Positions 44,204 through 52,765 of a stretch of 64,000 nt of DNA are shown one piece after another. The stretch spans positions 372,001 through 436,000 of the forward strand of contig CAVYCE010000002.1 of the NCBI GenBank assembly GCA_963766995.1, in the 5' to 3' direction. The translations under genes were made by a program, and so were the position numbers. The first letter of the stretch is position 1; each line of letters starts with the position of its first letter. Source of the stretch: Bog-473 sp963766995 (lineage in GTDB: Bacteria > Actinomycetota > Acidimicrobiia > Acidimicrobiales > RAAP-2). Below the pieces are notes generated by a model that was not told the DNA's origin, ran no database searches, and saw nothing but the letters and a program-made list of their open reading frames with translations.

Positions 44204-44372
44204 TCAGTTCCCCCTGAGGCTCGTTCCTGCTAGGGAGAATAAGCATTCGGCCTGCAACTTTCGATCTGAATTTGGCCGATCGGGGCAGGAGCAACGTATT
44301 TGCAACTGTTGAGCAAGCATTCCGCCACCGTGTGGCCCAATTCGGCCAATTTCCGGGGCGCGAAAAATCTTT

Positions 44373-45869
44373 TTAAGTTGGAGCCACCAAACGCTCTAAA
44401 GCGCGCCGATCGACCTTTTCGCCGGCGGTCAACGGCAGTGCGGTGAGCACCACCATGTCGTCGGGCAGCTTGTAGCGGGCCAGGCGATCCGCCGCGAAGG
44501 CACGCAATTGGGCAAGTTCGGGAGTGGTCCCACCCTCCCGAGGCACCACGACCGCCACCCCCACTTCACCCATGACCGGATCGAATCGACTGACGATGGC
44601 CACCGCGGCCACGTCGGGGTGGTCGGCCAGGACCCCCTCCACCTCCATGGGGTGCACGTTGTACCCCCCACGCACATAGCGCTCCCGACTCCGGCCGGCC
44701 AGATGCAGGCGACCCATCTCATCCACCCAGCCCAAGTCACCGGTACGAACGCTGCCATCGGCGGTGAACACGTCGGAGTTAGCGCTGCTGTTCCTCCAGT
44801 AGCCCTCCATCACCGCTGGTGAGCCCAGGCACACCTCACCGATCTCACCGGCCGAGAGCAATTCGCCATCCTCGGTCATGATGCTGAGGCGTACGCCAGG
44901 CTGTGGCCGCCCCACGCTGAGCTCGGCGTCTTCGTCGGGATCGGTGAAGGCCGTCCCGCACCCGATGCCCGCTTCCGTGCAGGAGTAGCGCACGGCCAAC
45001 GGTGCGGCAATACGAGCTCGCGCCTCTCGAATCAACGCTGGCGTGGCCGGGCCACCGCCCATGACCACTGCCCGTACCGAGGAAAGGTCGGTGGTGTTGA
45101 AGGCGGGGTCCCGCAGCATCAGGGCCACCTGCGTGGGCACACCTCCGAAGGAGGCGATCTTCAACTCCTCCACCATGCGTAGCGCCTCGGAAGCCTTCCA
45201 AGGGCGGCGCGACAGGTGGTGGGTGCCCCCCTTCTTGAGGTTGCCAGCCAGCTTGGTGGTCGGTCCCAAGTGAGCCAAGGCCGATCCAGCCATGGAGTGA
45301 CCGCCGGCACCCCAGACATCCCCGACGTCGCATTGAGTGATGAAGGCGATCTGCCGACCGCCGAACACGGCTCCTTTGGGCGTACCGGTGGTGCCCGAGG
45401 TGAACACAATGGCCACCGGCCGGTCGAGATCGGTAGCAAGCGGTGGAGGTGTATCTCCCTCCTGGCGCAGCTCCGGCATCAGCTCAGCCGCGGTGGTAGC
45501 CAAAGTGATCTTGACCGATTCGGTGTCCAGGTTCGGCGGCATGGCGAACGCTTCGGTGGTCACGATCAAGACGGGGTTGGAGGCGCGCAGCACTGACTCC
45601 CGTTCGGTCTGCACCAGCTTGGGGTTGATGGCTGCCGTGATGGCACCGAGCTTGGCCGCGGCCACATAGGTGATGAAGTGCTCGGGTGTCGAGGGCAGCA
45701 CGAGCGACACGACGTCGCCCTCACCCACGCCTCGCTGCGCCAACGCCACCGCCACCTCGTCTGCGATGGTATTGAACTGCTTATAGGTGAGCGTCAAGCC
45801 CTCATCGGTCACAAAGGCAGGGCGGTTACCGAAACGCAGTGCGGCCTCTGCTGCGATCTCGACCAGCAT
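44373..45869 (-). CDS. Acyl-CoA ligase (AMP-binding)
   Basis: A 498-residue ANL enzyme: FTSGTTGTPKGAVFG, YSCTEAGIG in the adenine-binding region, GRSRERYVRGGYNVHPMEVE and TAGEKVDRRALERLV at the C-terminus, where the catalytic Lys is expected. It is distinctive in having a His-rich segment KKGGTHHLSRRPW after the P-loop. ATG 45869 is preceded by GAGG 6 nt upstream. It lies 14 nt downstream of the aldehyde dehydrogenase on the same strand and is probably the last gene of the catabolic operon. An aldehyde-to-acid-to-CoA route through these two genes is plausible. Confidence 0.9.
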   Translation of the reverse strand: MLVEIAAEAALRFGNRPAFVTDEGLTLTYKQFNTIADEVAVALAQRGVGEGDVVSLVLPSTPEHFITYVAAAKLGAITAAINPKLVQTERESVLRASNPVLIVTTEAFAMPPNLDTESVKITLATTAAELMPELRQEGDTPPPLATDLDRPVAIVFTSGTTGTPKGAVFGGRQIAFITQCDVGDVWGAGGHSMAGSALAHLGPTTKLAGNLKKGGTHHLSRRPWKASEALRMVEELKIASFGGVPTQVALMLRDPAFNTTDLSSVRAVVMGGGPATPALIREARARIAAPLAVRYSCTEAGIGCGTAFTDPDEDAELSVGRPQPGVRLSIMTEDGELLSAGEIGEVCLGSPAVMEGYWRNSSANSDVFTADGSVRTGDLGWVDEMGRLHLAGRSRERYVRGGYNVHPMEVEGVLADHPDVAAVAIVSRFDPVMGEVGVAVVVPREGGTTPELAQLRAFAADRLARYKLPDDMVVLTALPLTAGEKVDRRALERLVAPT

Positions 45870-45883
45870 GTCGAGCCTCGGTG

Positions 45884-47398
45884 CTAGTCGGAAAGGCCGA
45901 CGATGACCGACTTGGTCTCGGTGAAGGCCTCAATGCTGCCCCAGCCACCCTCTCGGCCAAGGCCCGACTGCTTGTAGCCTCCGAAGGGCGCACTGGGCCA
46001 CACCGTGTACTCATTGATGCCTACCGTGCCGGCCCGGATGGCCTTGGCCACACGGAAGGCGCGGGCCACGTTTGAGGTGTACACGCCCGCGCCCAATCCG
46101 TAGACAGTGTCATTGGCTAACTGCAGCGCATGCTCCTCATCGTCGAATGGCATGGCCACCAATACGGGGCCGAACACCTCTTCCGAGCACACCGACATGG
46201 TGTTGTCGACGTCGGCGAACAGGGTGGGGTTGACAAAGTTGCCCTGGGACAAGTCGCCATCAGGTCGGTCACCGCCCGCCACCAAGCGCGCTCCCTCGGT
46301 CGGCGCCTTCTCAATGAAGCCCATGACACGATCCAGCTGACGCTTATTGATAATTGCGCTCGAAGTGGTAGCCGGGTCAAACGGGTCACCGAACTGCACC
46401 ATGCCGGTCAACGAGGCGGCGGCGTTGATGAAGGTGTCATACACGCTGCGGTGCACCAACGACCGGGTCTGACAGACACAGCCTTGACCGGACAGCCCCA
46501 TCGACACCATTCCCATGGCCATCATGGCGGCGCCTTCGACGCTGGCAGCGTCTTCGAAGATAATGCTGGGCGACTTTCCTCCCAGTTCCAGGGTGACACG
46601 CTTGATGGTGTCGCCGCTGGCGGCCAGTATCCGTTTGCCGACGGCGCGACTGCCGGTGAACGTCACCTTGTCCACACCTGGGTGGGTAATGAGTGCCTCG
46701 CCAGTCGGATCGCCCGGACCGGGCACCAGATTAAACACGCCCGGTGGGAACCCTGCCTCTTCGATGAGCGCCGTCAACTTCAACGACGTGAGGACGGCGA
46801 ACTCGGAAGGCTTGACCACCACCGTGCATCCAGTGGCCAGCGCCGGCGCCACTTTCTGGGCGAACAGCATCATCGGGGCGTTCCACGGAATGATGGCCGC
46901 CACCACGCCCACGGGCTCACGGAAACTCATGATCTGCACATCGGCCCCAGTGGGACCGGCTTCATAGGTGGGGTACGTCGTGCCGCAGATCTTGTCGATC
47001 CAACCGCCATGATGATCGAAGACGCCGGCAGCCATCTCGCTCGACACCACCGACATGGAAGAGAAGGCGATGGGCATGCCCATTTCGAGGGTCTGCAGCT
47101 GGTTCAGCTCTTCGCCATGACTGGTGATCAACTCGACCAAGCGATTGAACAGCTTCTTGCGTTCCTTGGCCGTGAATCGGGGCCATGGTCCCTCGTCGAA
47201 AGCCCGGCGTGCTGCGGCCACGGCCCGATCCACGTCAGCCACCGATCCAACAGCGAAGGTGGTCACCGACTCGTTGGTGGCCGGATTCATCTGCTCCCAC
47301 GTTGAGCCGTCGGCTGCGTCACACCATTGGCCATCAATGAACAACTGACCCGGCTTCACGTCGAGGCTGTCCCGATGCTCGAGAACAGACAAGGTCAT
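45884..47398 (-). CDS. Aldehyde dehydrogenase (NAD(P)-dependent)
   Basis: A 504-residue aldehyde dehydrogenase. NAD-site PWNAPMMLFAQKVAPALATG (171-190), Glu271 in LELGGKS and catalytic Cys307 in SGQGCVCQTRS. VFGPVLVAMPFDDEEHAL and SAPFGGYKQSGLGREGG complete the family signature. It oxidises an aldehyde to the acid. ATG 47398 is supported by GGGGGTGA upstream; a longer frame to 47620 overlaps the upstream dehydrogenase gene. It sits between acyl-CoA dehydrogenase and ligase genes, consistent with side-chain or alcohol-derived aldehyde oxidation. Confidence 0.94.
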   Translation of the reverse strand: MTLSVLEHRDSLDVKPGQLFIDGQWCDAADGSTWEQMNPATNESVTTFAVGSVADVDRAVAAARRAFDEGPWPRFTAKERKKLFNRLVELITSHGEELNQLQTLEMGMPIAFSSMSVVSSEMAAGVFDHHGGWIDKICGTTYPTYEAGPTGADVQIMSFREPVGVVAAIIPWNAPMMLFAQKVAPALATGCTVVVKPSEFAVLTSLKLTALIEEAGFPPGVFNLVPGPGDPTGEALITHPGVDKVTFTGSRAVGKRILAASGDTIKRVTLELGGKSPSIIFEDAASVEGAAMMAMGMVSMGLSGQGCVCQTRSLVHRSVYDTFINAAASLTGMVQFGDPFDPATTSSAIINKRQLDRVMGFIEKAPTEGARLVAGGDRPDGDLSQGNFVNPTLFADVDNTMSVCSEEVFGPVLVAMPFDDEEHALQLANDTVYGLGAGVYTSNVARAFRVAKAIRAGTVGINEYTVWPSAPFGGYKQSGLGREGGWGSIEAFTETKSVIVGLSD

Positions 47399-47405
47399 TG
47401 CTTCG

Positions 47406-48665
47406 TCACCCCCTGGGAAGGCCGAGCACCCGCTCGGCCACGATGTTGCGCTGAATTTCCGACGTGCCACCCGCAATGGTGCCGGCAAAGGAACGCAGGT
47501 ACTGTGCCGCCCAGGCCCCGTCATAGAACGAACCAGTTGCTCCGGACTCCATCGGCTCCGGTTCGAAATGAGCCAAGTCCCATTCGGTGTACCGGTTAGG
47601 CCCGGGTCCGTCGAGGTCAAGCCCTTCTAGACCTAACACTTCAAAAGCGAGCAGACAGGCCCGCCGTTCTGCCTCACTGGAGAACATTTTGAGGATCATG
47701 TGTTCGGGTGGCATCTCACCGCGGGTGGCTTTGGCGAAACCTCGGTAGCCGAGGCACCGCATGGCTTCGGTGTCGATCGAGAGTTGGGCCACCGCTTGGG
47801 CGTAACGCGGGTCGTCGCCCAGTCGCCCACCTCTGCCGTCGTCTCGTTCGGCCAGCCTTACCAGTCCCTTGAGCGTGCGCTCCATTTTGGACACGTTCAT
47901 GATCCACAACATGCCGCGCTCGTGTCGCAGTGACCCTTGGCTGATCGCCCATCCCTTATTGAGCTCGCCCACCAGATTCTCTATCGGTACTTCGACGTCC
48001 GTGAAAAACACCTCGTTGAAGTCGATGTGATGGGGATCAGTGAGTTCGGGCAGCGGGCGACACACGATGCCCGGTGACTTCATGTCGATGATGATCACGC
48101 TAATGCCGCGATGTTTCGGTGCTTCAGGGTCGGTTCGCACGTAACACATGCACAGGTCGGCCTGGTGAGCTCCCGATGTCCACACTTTCTGTCCGTTCAC
48201 TACAAAATGGTCCTCGCGCAGTTCAGCCTTGGTAGTCAGCGAGGCCAGATCGCTCCCGGCATTGGGCTCGCTCATGCCCACACACCAAGTGACCTCGCCG
48301 CGCAGGGTGGGAAGCACAAAGCGCTCACGCTGCTCGTCGTTGCCGAACTCCACCAATGAGGCAGCACAGATGGAGAGGCCTTGGGGATTGAGGGACCGCT
48401 GCACCATGCGCTCAGTCAGTACCTCGAAGTAAGCCATCTGCTCCGCTGGAGTGGCATTACAGCCACCCAACTCGGCCGGCCATCCGGGCACGAGGTAGCC
48501 GGCCTCAAACATTTCCCGCTGGAAATCGCGCGCCCATTGGGGCAAGTGGGCCGAGGACTGACGCACTTCGTCGGTCATGTTCTGCGGTGCCGGCTGGTGC
48601 TCATCCATCCAGGCTTCGAATGTGCGCCGGAAAGCGATCAGACCGTCATCGGGAGCGAGACGCAT
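47406..48665 (-). CDS. Acyl-CoA dehydrogenase
   Basis: A 419-residue acyl-CoA dehydrogenase: MRLAPDDGLIAFRRTFEAWM, WCVGMSEPNAGSDLASLTTK, FVVNGQKVWTSGAHQADLCM and SFAGTIAGGTSEIQRNIVAERVLGLPRG. ATG 48665 is used because a TTG at 48671 would sit only 4 nt from the operator at 48675. It starts a run that continues through aldehyde dehydrogenase and ligase on the minus strand. Confidence 0.93.
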   Translation of the reverse strand: MRLAPDDGLIAFRRTFEAWMDEHQPAPQNMTDEVRQSSAHLPQWARDFQREMFEAGYLVPGWPAELGGCNATPAEQMAYFEVLTERMVQRSLNPQGLSICAASLVEFGNDEQRERFVLPTLRGEVTWCVGMSEPNAGSDLASLTTKAELREDHFVVNGQKVWTSGAHQADLCMCYVRTDPEAPKHRGISVIIIDMKSPGIVCRPLPELTDPHHIDFNEVFFTDVEVPIENLVGELNKGWAISQGSLRHERGMLWIMNVSKMERTLKGLVRLAERDDGRGGRLGDDPRYAQAVAQLSIDTEAMRCLGYRGFAKATRGEMPPEHMILKMFSSEAERRACLLAFEVLGLEGLDLDGPGPNRYTEWDLAHFEPEPMESGATGSFYDGAWAAQYLRSFAGTIAGGTSEIQRNIVAERVLGLPRG

Positions 48666-48674
48666 GGCCAACTA

Positions 48675-48688
48675 TGACACGCGTGTCA
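48675..48688. promoter_or_regulatory. Operator palindrome TGACAYNNGTGTCA, copy 4
   Basis: TGACACGCGTGTCA, 9 nt upstream of the acyl-CoA dehydrogenase ATG (48665) and overlapping the stop of the upstream CMD-family gene. It implies an internal promoter for the downstream part of the minus-strand cluster. Confidence 0.75.
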
Positions 48689-49090
48689 GTCTCCGAGCGA
48701 GTCTCCATCGTCGTCTTCGGAGTTCGCCGTCGACCCTAGTTTGAAGCCACGGCGAGCAGCTGGAAGGGCCTGAATGGCCAACACAATCCCGAAGGCCGGT
48801 TCAGTCAGCAGGATGGAACCAGCGATCTCGTCCCAGGTGGCACCGACTTCTGCCGCCAAGCGGGCGTGGCGTTGGACTCCCCCGGGTTGTCGCGCAATGA
48901 CGGTACACACCATGCGGATGAGCTCGTGGGTCTTGCGATCGGGAGCGCGCAGTGAGTCGATAGAGGCCATCCAGGCGTTCTGTGCCTGCTGGACACCGGG
49001 GGCCCATTCATGGAGGAACTTCTCCGACGGGAATGGCCAGACATCTTCGGTGCCGTCGATCTCGCGGTCGTCTTCAGGCGGCATGCTCAT
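48686..49090 (-). CDS. Carboxymuconolactone decarboxylase-like (AhpD-fold) protein
   Basis: A 134-residue all-helical protein (THELIRMVCTVIARQPGGVQRHARLAAEVGATWDEI, split here by spacing) of the CMD/AhpD fold, with a hydrophobic helix AFGIVLAIQALPAARRGF. The CxxC of peroxidatic AhpD is absent: the corresponding segment reads GGVQRHARLA, retaining only His. A redox role is therefore doubtful; a lactone or ring-acting role is possible. Acidic tail. It is located 31 nt after the fused acyl-CoA dehydrogenase, in the same orientation. Confidence 0.8.
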   Translation of the reverse strand: MSMPPEDDREIDGTEDVWPFPSEKFLHEWAPGVQQAQNAWMASIDSLRAPDRKTHELIRMVCTVIARQPGGVQRHARLAAEVGATWDEIAGSILLTEPAFGIVLAIQALPAARRGFKLGSTANSEDDDGDSLGD

Positions 49091-49121
49091 TGAGGCGCCA
49101 CCTTACCGGTGTCGCCGCACG

Positions 49122-51305
49122 TCACAGGCCCGGTTCAGGATCTCGCGGCTGTCCCAAAATGCGTTCGGCGATGACGTTGCGCTGCACCTCGCTGGTCCCT
49201 CCAGCGATGGTGAGACATCGGGTGGAGAGGAAGCCCTCCTCCCAGCGCTGGGCCCGCCCGTCCAACACGGCTCCGTCGGCACCGAAGAGGGCCATGCCGA
49301 ATTCCTGCACTCGCTGCTCATGTTCCACGCCCAAGAGCTTCCGGACACTGGAGCCGGCACCGGGATCCACGCCGGACAACGTGCGCAGCGTGGCACGATG
49401 CCCCAAGAGCGCCACCGACTGGGCCTCGGCCAACAAATGTCCGAGCGACACCAGGCATCCGGCCGAAACGGCATCACCGTCGCGCTCCACCTTGCGTATG
49501 AGGGATTCCACTCCATTGCCGAATGATGCGCCCGACGACATAGAGACACGCTCATTGGCCAACGTGGTGCGGCCAATGCGCCAGCCATCGCCCGGATGTC
49601 CCACGACGGCATCATCGGATACGAAGACGTCAGTGAAGAACACCTCATTGAACATGGCCGCCCCGGTGAGCTCGCGCAGGGGACGGATGTCGAGGCCCTC
49701 GCTCTTCATGTCGACGATGAAGTACGTGATGCCCGCATGCTTGGGTGCATCAGGGTCGGTGCGGGCCATACAGATTCCGAAGTCCGCCGTCTGAGCCAAC
49801 GACGTCCACACCTTCTGCCCATTGAGCACGTAGCCACCGTCCACCTTGACGGCTCGAGTGCTCAGCGCAGCCAAGTCCGAACCCGCTCCCGGCTCACTGA
49901 ACAACTGACACCACGACAGCTGTCCCAGCAAGGTGGGGCGAACCCAGCGCTCCTGCTGCTCCTCGGTGCCGTGAGCGATAAGTGTCGGCAGGGCCCAGGC
50001 GCCCACGGCCAGGTGTGGCCGCGTTACTCCCGCCGCGGCCAACTCCTCGTCGATCACCAGTTGCTCTAACGCGCTGGCCGAACGGCCCCACGGCGCCGGC
50101 CAATGTGGTGCCAGCAGGCCGGAGGCCACCAATGCCTCTCGTTGTGCCCCACCTTCGGCCGCCACCACGGATTCGACGAGGTGGCGGATCTCGTCTCGAC
50201 TGGCCTCTGCCTCCAGAGGAAGATCCGCCGTGAGCGAACGACGCGCACCATCCACGGCAAGCTCGGCCACCGACCGGTTGATATCACTTACGTCGCCCAG
50301 TAGTTGCAGCGTGGCCATGGCGCGCTTCAAATAGAAGTGGGCATCGTGCTCCCATGTGAAGCCGATTCCGCCGAGCACTTGAATGCATTTCTTGGCGCAA
50401 TGGGCCACGGCCTCCAAGCTCACGGCCCCAGCCACCTGTGCGGCGAGGGACCGTTCGCCTGCCTCGACGCCAGGTGTGCTCCACGCCGCTGCTGCGTCCC
50501 ACGCCACCGCCGCACACTGCTCCACTGCCACCAACATGTCGGCCAAGGCGTGCTTCACAGCTTGGAACTGTCCGATGGGCCGGCCGAATTGGACTCGGAC
50601 CTTGGCGTAGTCAGATGCGGTGTCGAGACACCAGCGGGCTATCCCCGCTCCTTCGGCCGCAGCCAGGACCAAGGCCAAGTCATGGACTTCTCCGGTCTCA
50701 AGGCCGACCAGTCGGGACTCGTCGCCCACCGGCACACCTGAGAGGGTGAGCTGGCCCAGTGGTCGGGTCGCATCGAGTGCAGGCAGCGACTCGGTGCCCG
50801 TGTCGGCGCCGATGTCGAGGACGAACCACGCTCCGCCAGCACTCACCAGCACTACGGATGCGGTGGGAAGTCCGAGAACCGGACGTACTGTGCCAGTGAG
50901 GGAACCATCCTCTACGGCGAGTGATCCCACTCCTAGTGCCACGGCAGCTGGGACGGAGCCATCGCAGAGGCCTGGCAGGTAGCGGGATCGTTGCTGATCC
51001 GAACCGTGGCGAGAGAGGACCTCGGCCAAAAGCACGGTGCTCAGCACTGGGCCAGGAAACAAGGCATGCCCCATTTCTTCCAGCACCACAGCAAGTTCGC
51101 TCAAGTCGAAGCCCTGGCCCCCATCGGCTTCGGCCACATGCAAGCCCAGCCACCCCTGCCCTGCCATTTTCTCCCACGGGTCCGGCAACTCGGGCGATGA
51201 CGATTCGGCAGCTCGCCGCGGTTCGCTCGGTGGACAATGAGTCTGCAGCCAACGCTCGGCCGTCTGTCGCAGCGCCTCATGCTCTTCTGACACGGTGATG
51301 GGCAT
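49122..51305 (-). CDS. Fused tandem acyl-CoA dehydrogenase (two ACAD domains)
   Basis: A 727-residue protein made of two acyl-CoA dehydrogenase units. Domain 1 (1-~360): GLHVAEADGGQGFDLSELAV, YAKVRVQFGRPIGQFQAVKH and LGGIGFTWEHDAHFYLKRA. Domain 2 (~370-727): WCQLFSEPGAGSDLAALSTR, YVLNGQKVWTSLAQTADFG and CLTIAGGTSEVQRNVIAERILG. It fuses the small-type and large-type subunits that form heterotetramers in steroid side-chain catabolism (FadE/ChsE type). ATG 51305 overlaps the ferredoxin stop (TAATG). Such a fusion would force 1:1 stoichiometry. Confidence 0.9.
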   Translation of the reverse strand: MPITVSEEHEALRQTAERWLQTHCPPSEPRRAAESSSPELPDPWEKMAGQGWLGLHVAEADGGQGFDLSELAVVLEEMGHALFPGPVLSTVLLAEVLSRHGSDQQRSRYLPGLCDGSVPAAVALGVGSLAVEDGSLTGTVRPVLGLPTASVVLVSAGGAWFVLDIGADTGTESLPALDATRPLGQLTLSGVPVGDESRLVGLETGEVHDLALVLAAAEGAGIARWCLDTASDYAKVRVQFGRPIGQFQAVKHALADMLVAVEQCAAVAWDAAAAWSTPGVEAGERSLAAQVAGAVSLEAVAHCAKKCIQVLGGIGFTWEHDAHFYLKRAMATLQLLGDVSDINRSVAELAVDGARRSLTADLPLEAEASRDEIRHLVESVVAAEGGAQREALVASGLLAPHWPAPWGRSASALEQLVIDEELAAAGVTRPHLAVGAWALPTLIAHGTEEQQERWVRPTLLGQLSWCQLFSEPGAGSDLAALSTRAVKVDGGYVLNGQKVWTSLAQTADFGICMARTDPDAPKHAGITYFIVDMKSEGLDIRPLRELTGAAMFNEVFFTDVFVSDDAVVGHPGDGWRIGRTTLANERVSMSSGASFGNGVESLIRKVERDGDAVSAGCLVSLGHLLAEAQSVALLGHRATLRTLSGVDPGAGSSVRKLLGVEHEQRVQEFGMALFGADGAVLDGRAQRWEEGFLSTRCLTIAGGTSEVQRNVIAERILGQPRDPEPGL

Positions 51306-51538
51306 TACGCCTCCGCCTTCCCAGGTTCAACCTGATCGCCGTCACGCCACAGTGAGATGGCGCCGACAGGGCAGCCATCGGCTGCGATATGTACTCGTTC
51401 ATCGCTCGACAGACCGTGGCCAAGCACAATGGCATGGCCGTCCTCATTGAGGTCGAAGGTCTCGGGGGCCCAGAACAGACAATTGCCCGAGCCCATACAA
51501 CGATCCCAATCGATACGAACTTCTAGCGGCCCGCTCAC
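51305..51538 (-). CDS. [3Fe-4S] ferredoxin
   Basis: A 77-residue ferredoxin with three conserved Cys: Cys14 and Cys20 (RCMGSGNC) and Cys56 (DGCPVGAI), which fits a [3Fe-4S] cluster. Such proteins are redox partners of actinobacterial cytochromes P450. It lies in the same run as the P450 (52766-54007) and the thiolase-like gene. A reductase partner is not visible in the window. Confidence 0.9.
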   Translation of the reverse strand: MSGPLEVRIDWDRCMGSGNCLFWAPETFDLNEDGHAIVLGHGLSSDERVHIAADGCPVGAISLWRDGDQVEPGKAEA

Positions 51539-51558
51539 GTTCCTTCTTGTCCTCTCGT

Positions 51559-52731
51559 TCAGGCCGACCGCAAGAGGATGGCGCTGGTCGGTACCCCTTC
51601 ACCCGATGTGACCAAGCAGGTGTGCGCGTTCTCAACCTGGCACGTTGAGGTGCCGCGAATTTGGCGCACTCCTTCAGTAATCAGGTTGAACCCGTGCACA
51701 TAGGCCTCCGACAGCCCCCCACCCGACGTATTGGTGGGAAGCGAGCCACTCCCCCAGCGCAGATTGCCGTCGGCCACGAAGTCGCCGGCTTCTCCCCGTT
51801 CACAGAAGCCGTACCCCTCAAGTGACAACAGGATCAGCGGCGTAAAGGCGTCATAGATCTGGGCCACGTCAACATCAGACGGGGTGAGCTCCGACTGTGA
51901 CCACAGCTTGCGGGCGCAGGACCAGGCCGGACCCGTGAGCGGGTCGTCGCAGTAGTAATTGACCATTGACTCGTGCTGCTGGTGGAGACCCTGCCCAAAG
52001 GCGTGCACCAGGGCCGGGGGGTGAGGACAGTCCTTGGCTCTTTCGGCCGACACCAACACCGCAGCCAGCGCGCCGTCAGTCTCAAGGCAGTTGTCGAAGA
52101 GGCAGAGCGGCTCGGAAATGAAGCGGGCCGACATGTAGTCGTCCAGTGTCATGGTCTTCTCGTACATCAGCGCCGCCGGGTTGCGATTGGCATGGGCCCG
52201 GATGGCCATGGCCACTTCGGCCAGATGCTCACGCGTGGCGCCGAACTCATAGATGTACCGCTGCGTCAGCATGGCCACCTCATCCACCGGACGCAGCAAT
52301 CCAGCTGGGCGGGTCCACTGAGCCTGAATGGGCAGGCGGCTGGGAGCCGTGGCCCAGGGTCGGGACCCACGGGCGCCCCGCTTGCGCGATCGCCACGCCA
52401 CCACCACGTCGGCCTGACCCGTCGCGATGGCCATGGCGGCGTGACCGATAGTGGCGCAACCGGCGCCTCCCCCGTATCCCACTTGCGAGAAATACGTGAC
52501 GTCGCCGGCGCCAATGTTCTTGGCCATGGTCACTTCGTCAGTGGTCTCCATGGTGAAGGAACTCAGCCCGTTGACCTCGCTGGGTGCGATGCCGGCATCG
52601 GCCAGCGCAGCCACGACTGCTTCGCACGCGAGCTGCCCCTCCGGGCGGTCGATGGCCTTGGAAAACTCGGTCTGGCCAATACCCACGATGGCCGCAGCGT
52701 CCTGCAACAGCGGCTTCGACCCCGTCGTCAT
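51559..52731 (-). CDS. Thiolase-like protein (SCPx/Ltp2 type), no nucleophilic Cys
   Basis: A 390-residue thiolase-fold protein: AIVGIGQTEFSKAIDRPEG, VAQIYDAFTPLILLSLEGYGFCERGE and the C-terminal TSGGGLSEAYVHGFNLI. At the site of the catalytic Cys the sequence is GYGGGAGCATIG; the visible Cys is offset by four residues, so aldolase-type rather than Claisen chemistry is likely. A DUF35 partner is not next to it, unlike the paralogue at 26679-27914, so it may use that DUF35 protein or one elsewhere. Same operon as P450 and ferredoxin. Confidence 0.87.
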   Translation of the reverse strand: MTTGSKPLLQDAAAIVGIGQTEFSKAIDRPEGQLACEAVVAALADAGIAPSEVNGLSSFTMETTDEVTMAKNIGAGDVTYFSQVGYGGGAGCATIGHAAMAIATGQADVVVAWRSRKRGARGSRPWATAPSRLPIQAQWTRPAGLLRPVDEVAMLTQRYIYEFGATREHLAEVAMAIRAHANRNPAALMYEKTMTLDDYMSARFISEPLCLFDNCLETDGALAAVLVSAERAKDCPHPPALVHAFGQGLHQQHESMVNYYCDDPLTGPAWSCARKLWSQSELTPSDVDVAQIYDAFTPLILLSLEGYGFCERGEAGDFVADGNLRWGSGSLPTNTSGGGLSEAYVHGFNLITEGVRQIRGTSTCQVENAHTCLVTSGEGVPTSAILLRSA

Positions 52732-52765
52732 GTGCTGACGTTACCGCTGCGAAAACGATCCACCG

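Noticed and set aside
51290..51303. TGACAC near the fused dehydrogenase start (TGACACGGTGATGG)
   Set aside because: The second half does not match GTGTCA, and the site lies at the gene start inside coding sequence.
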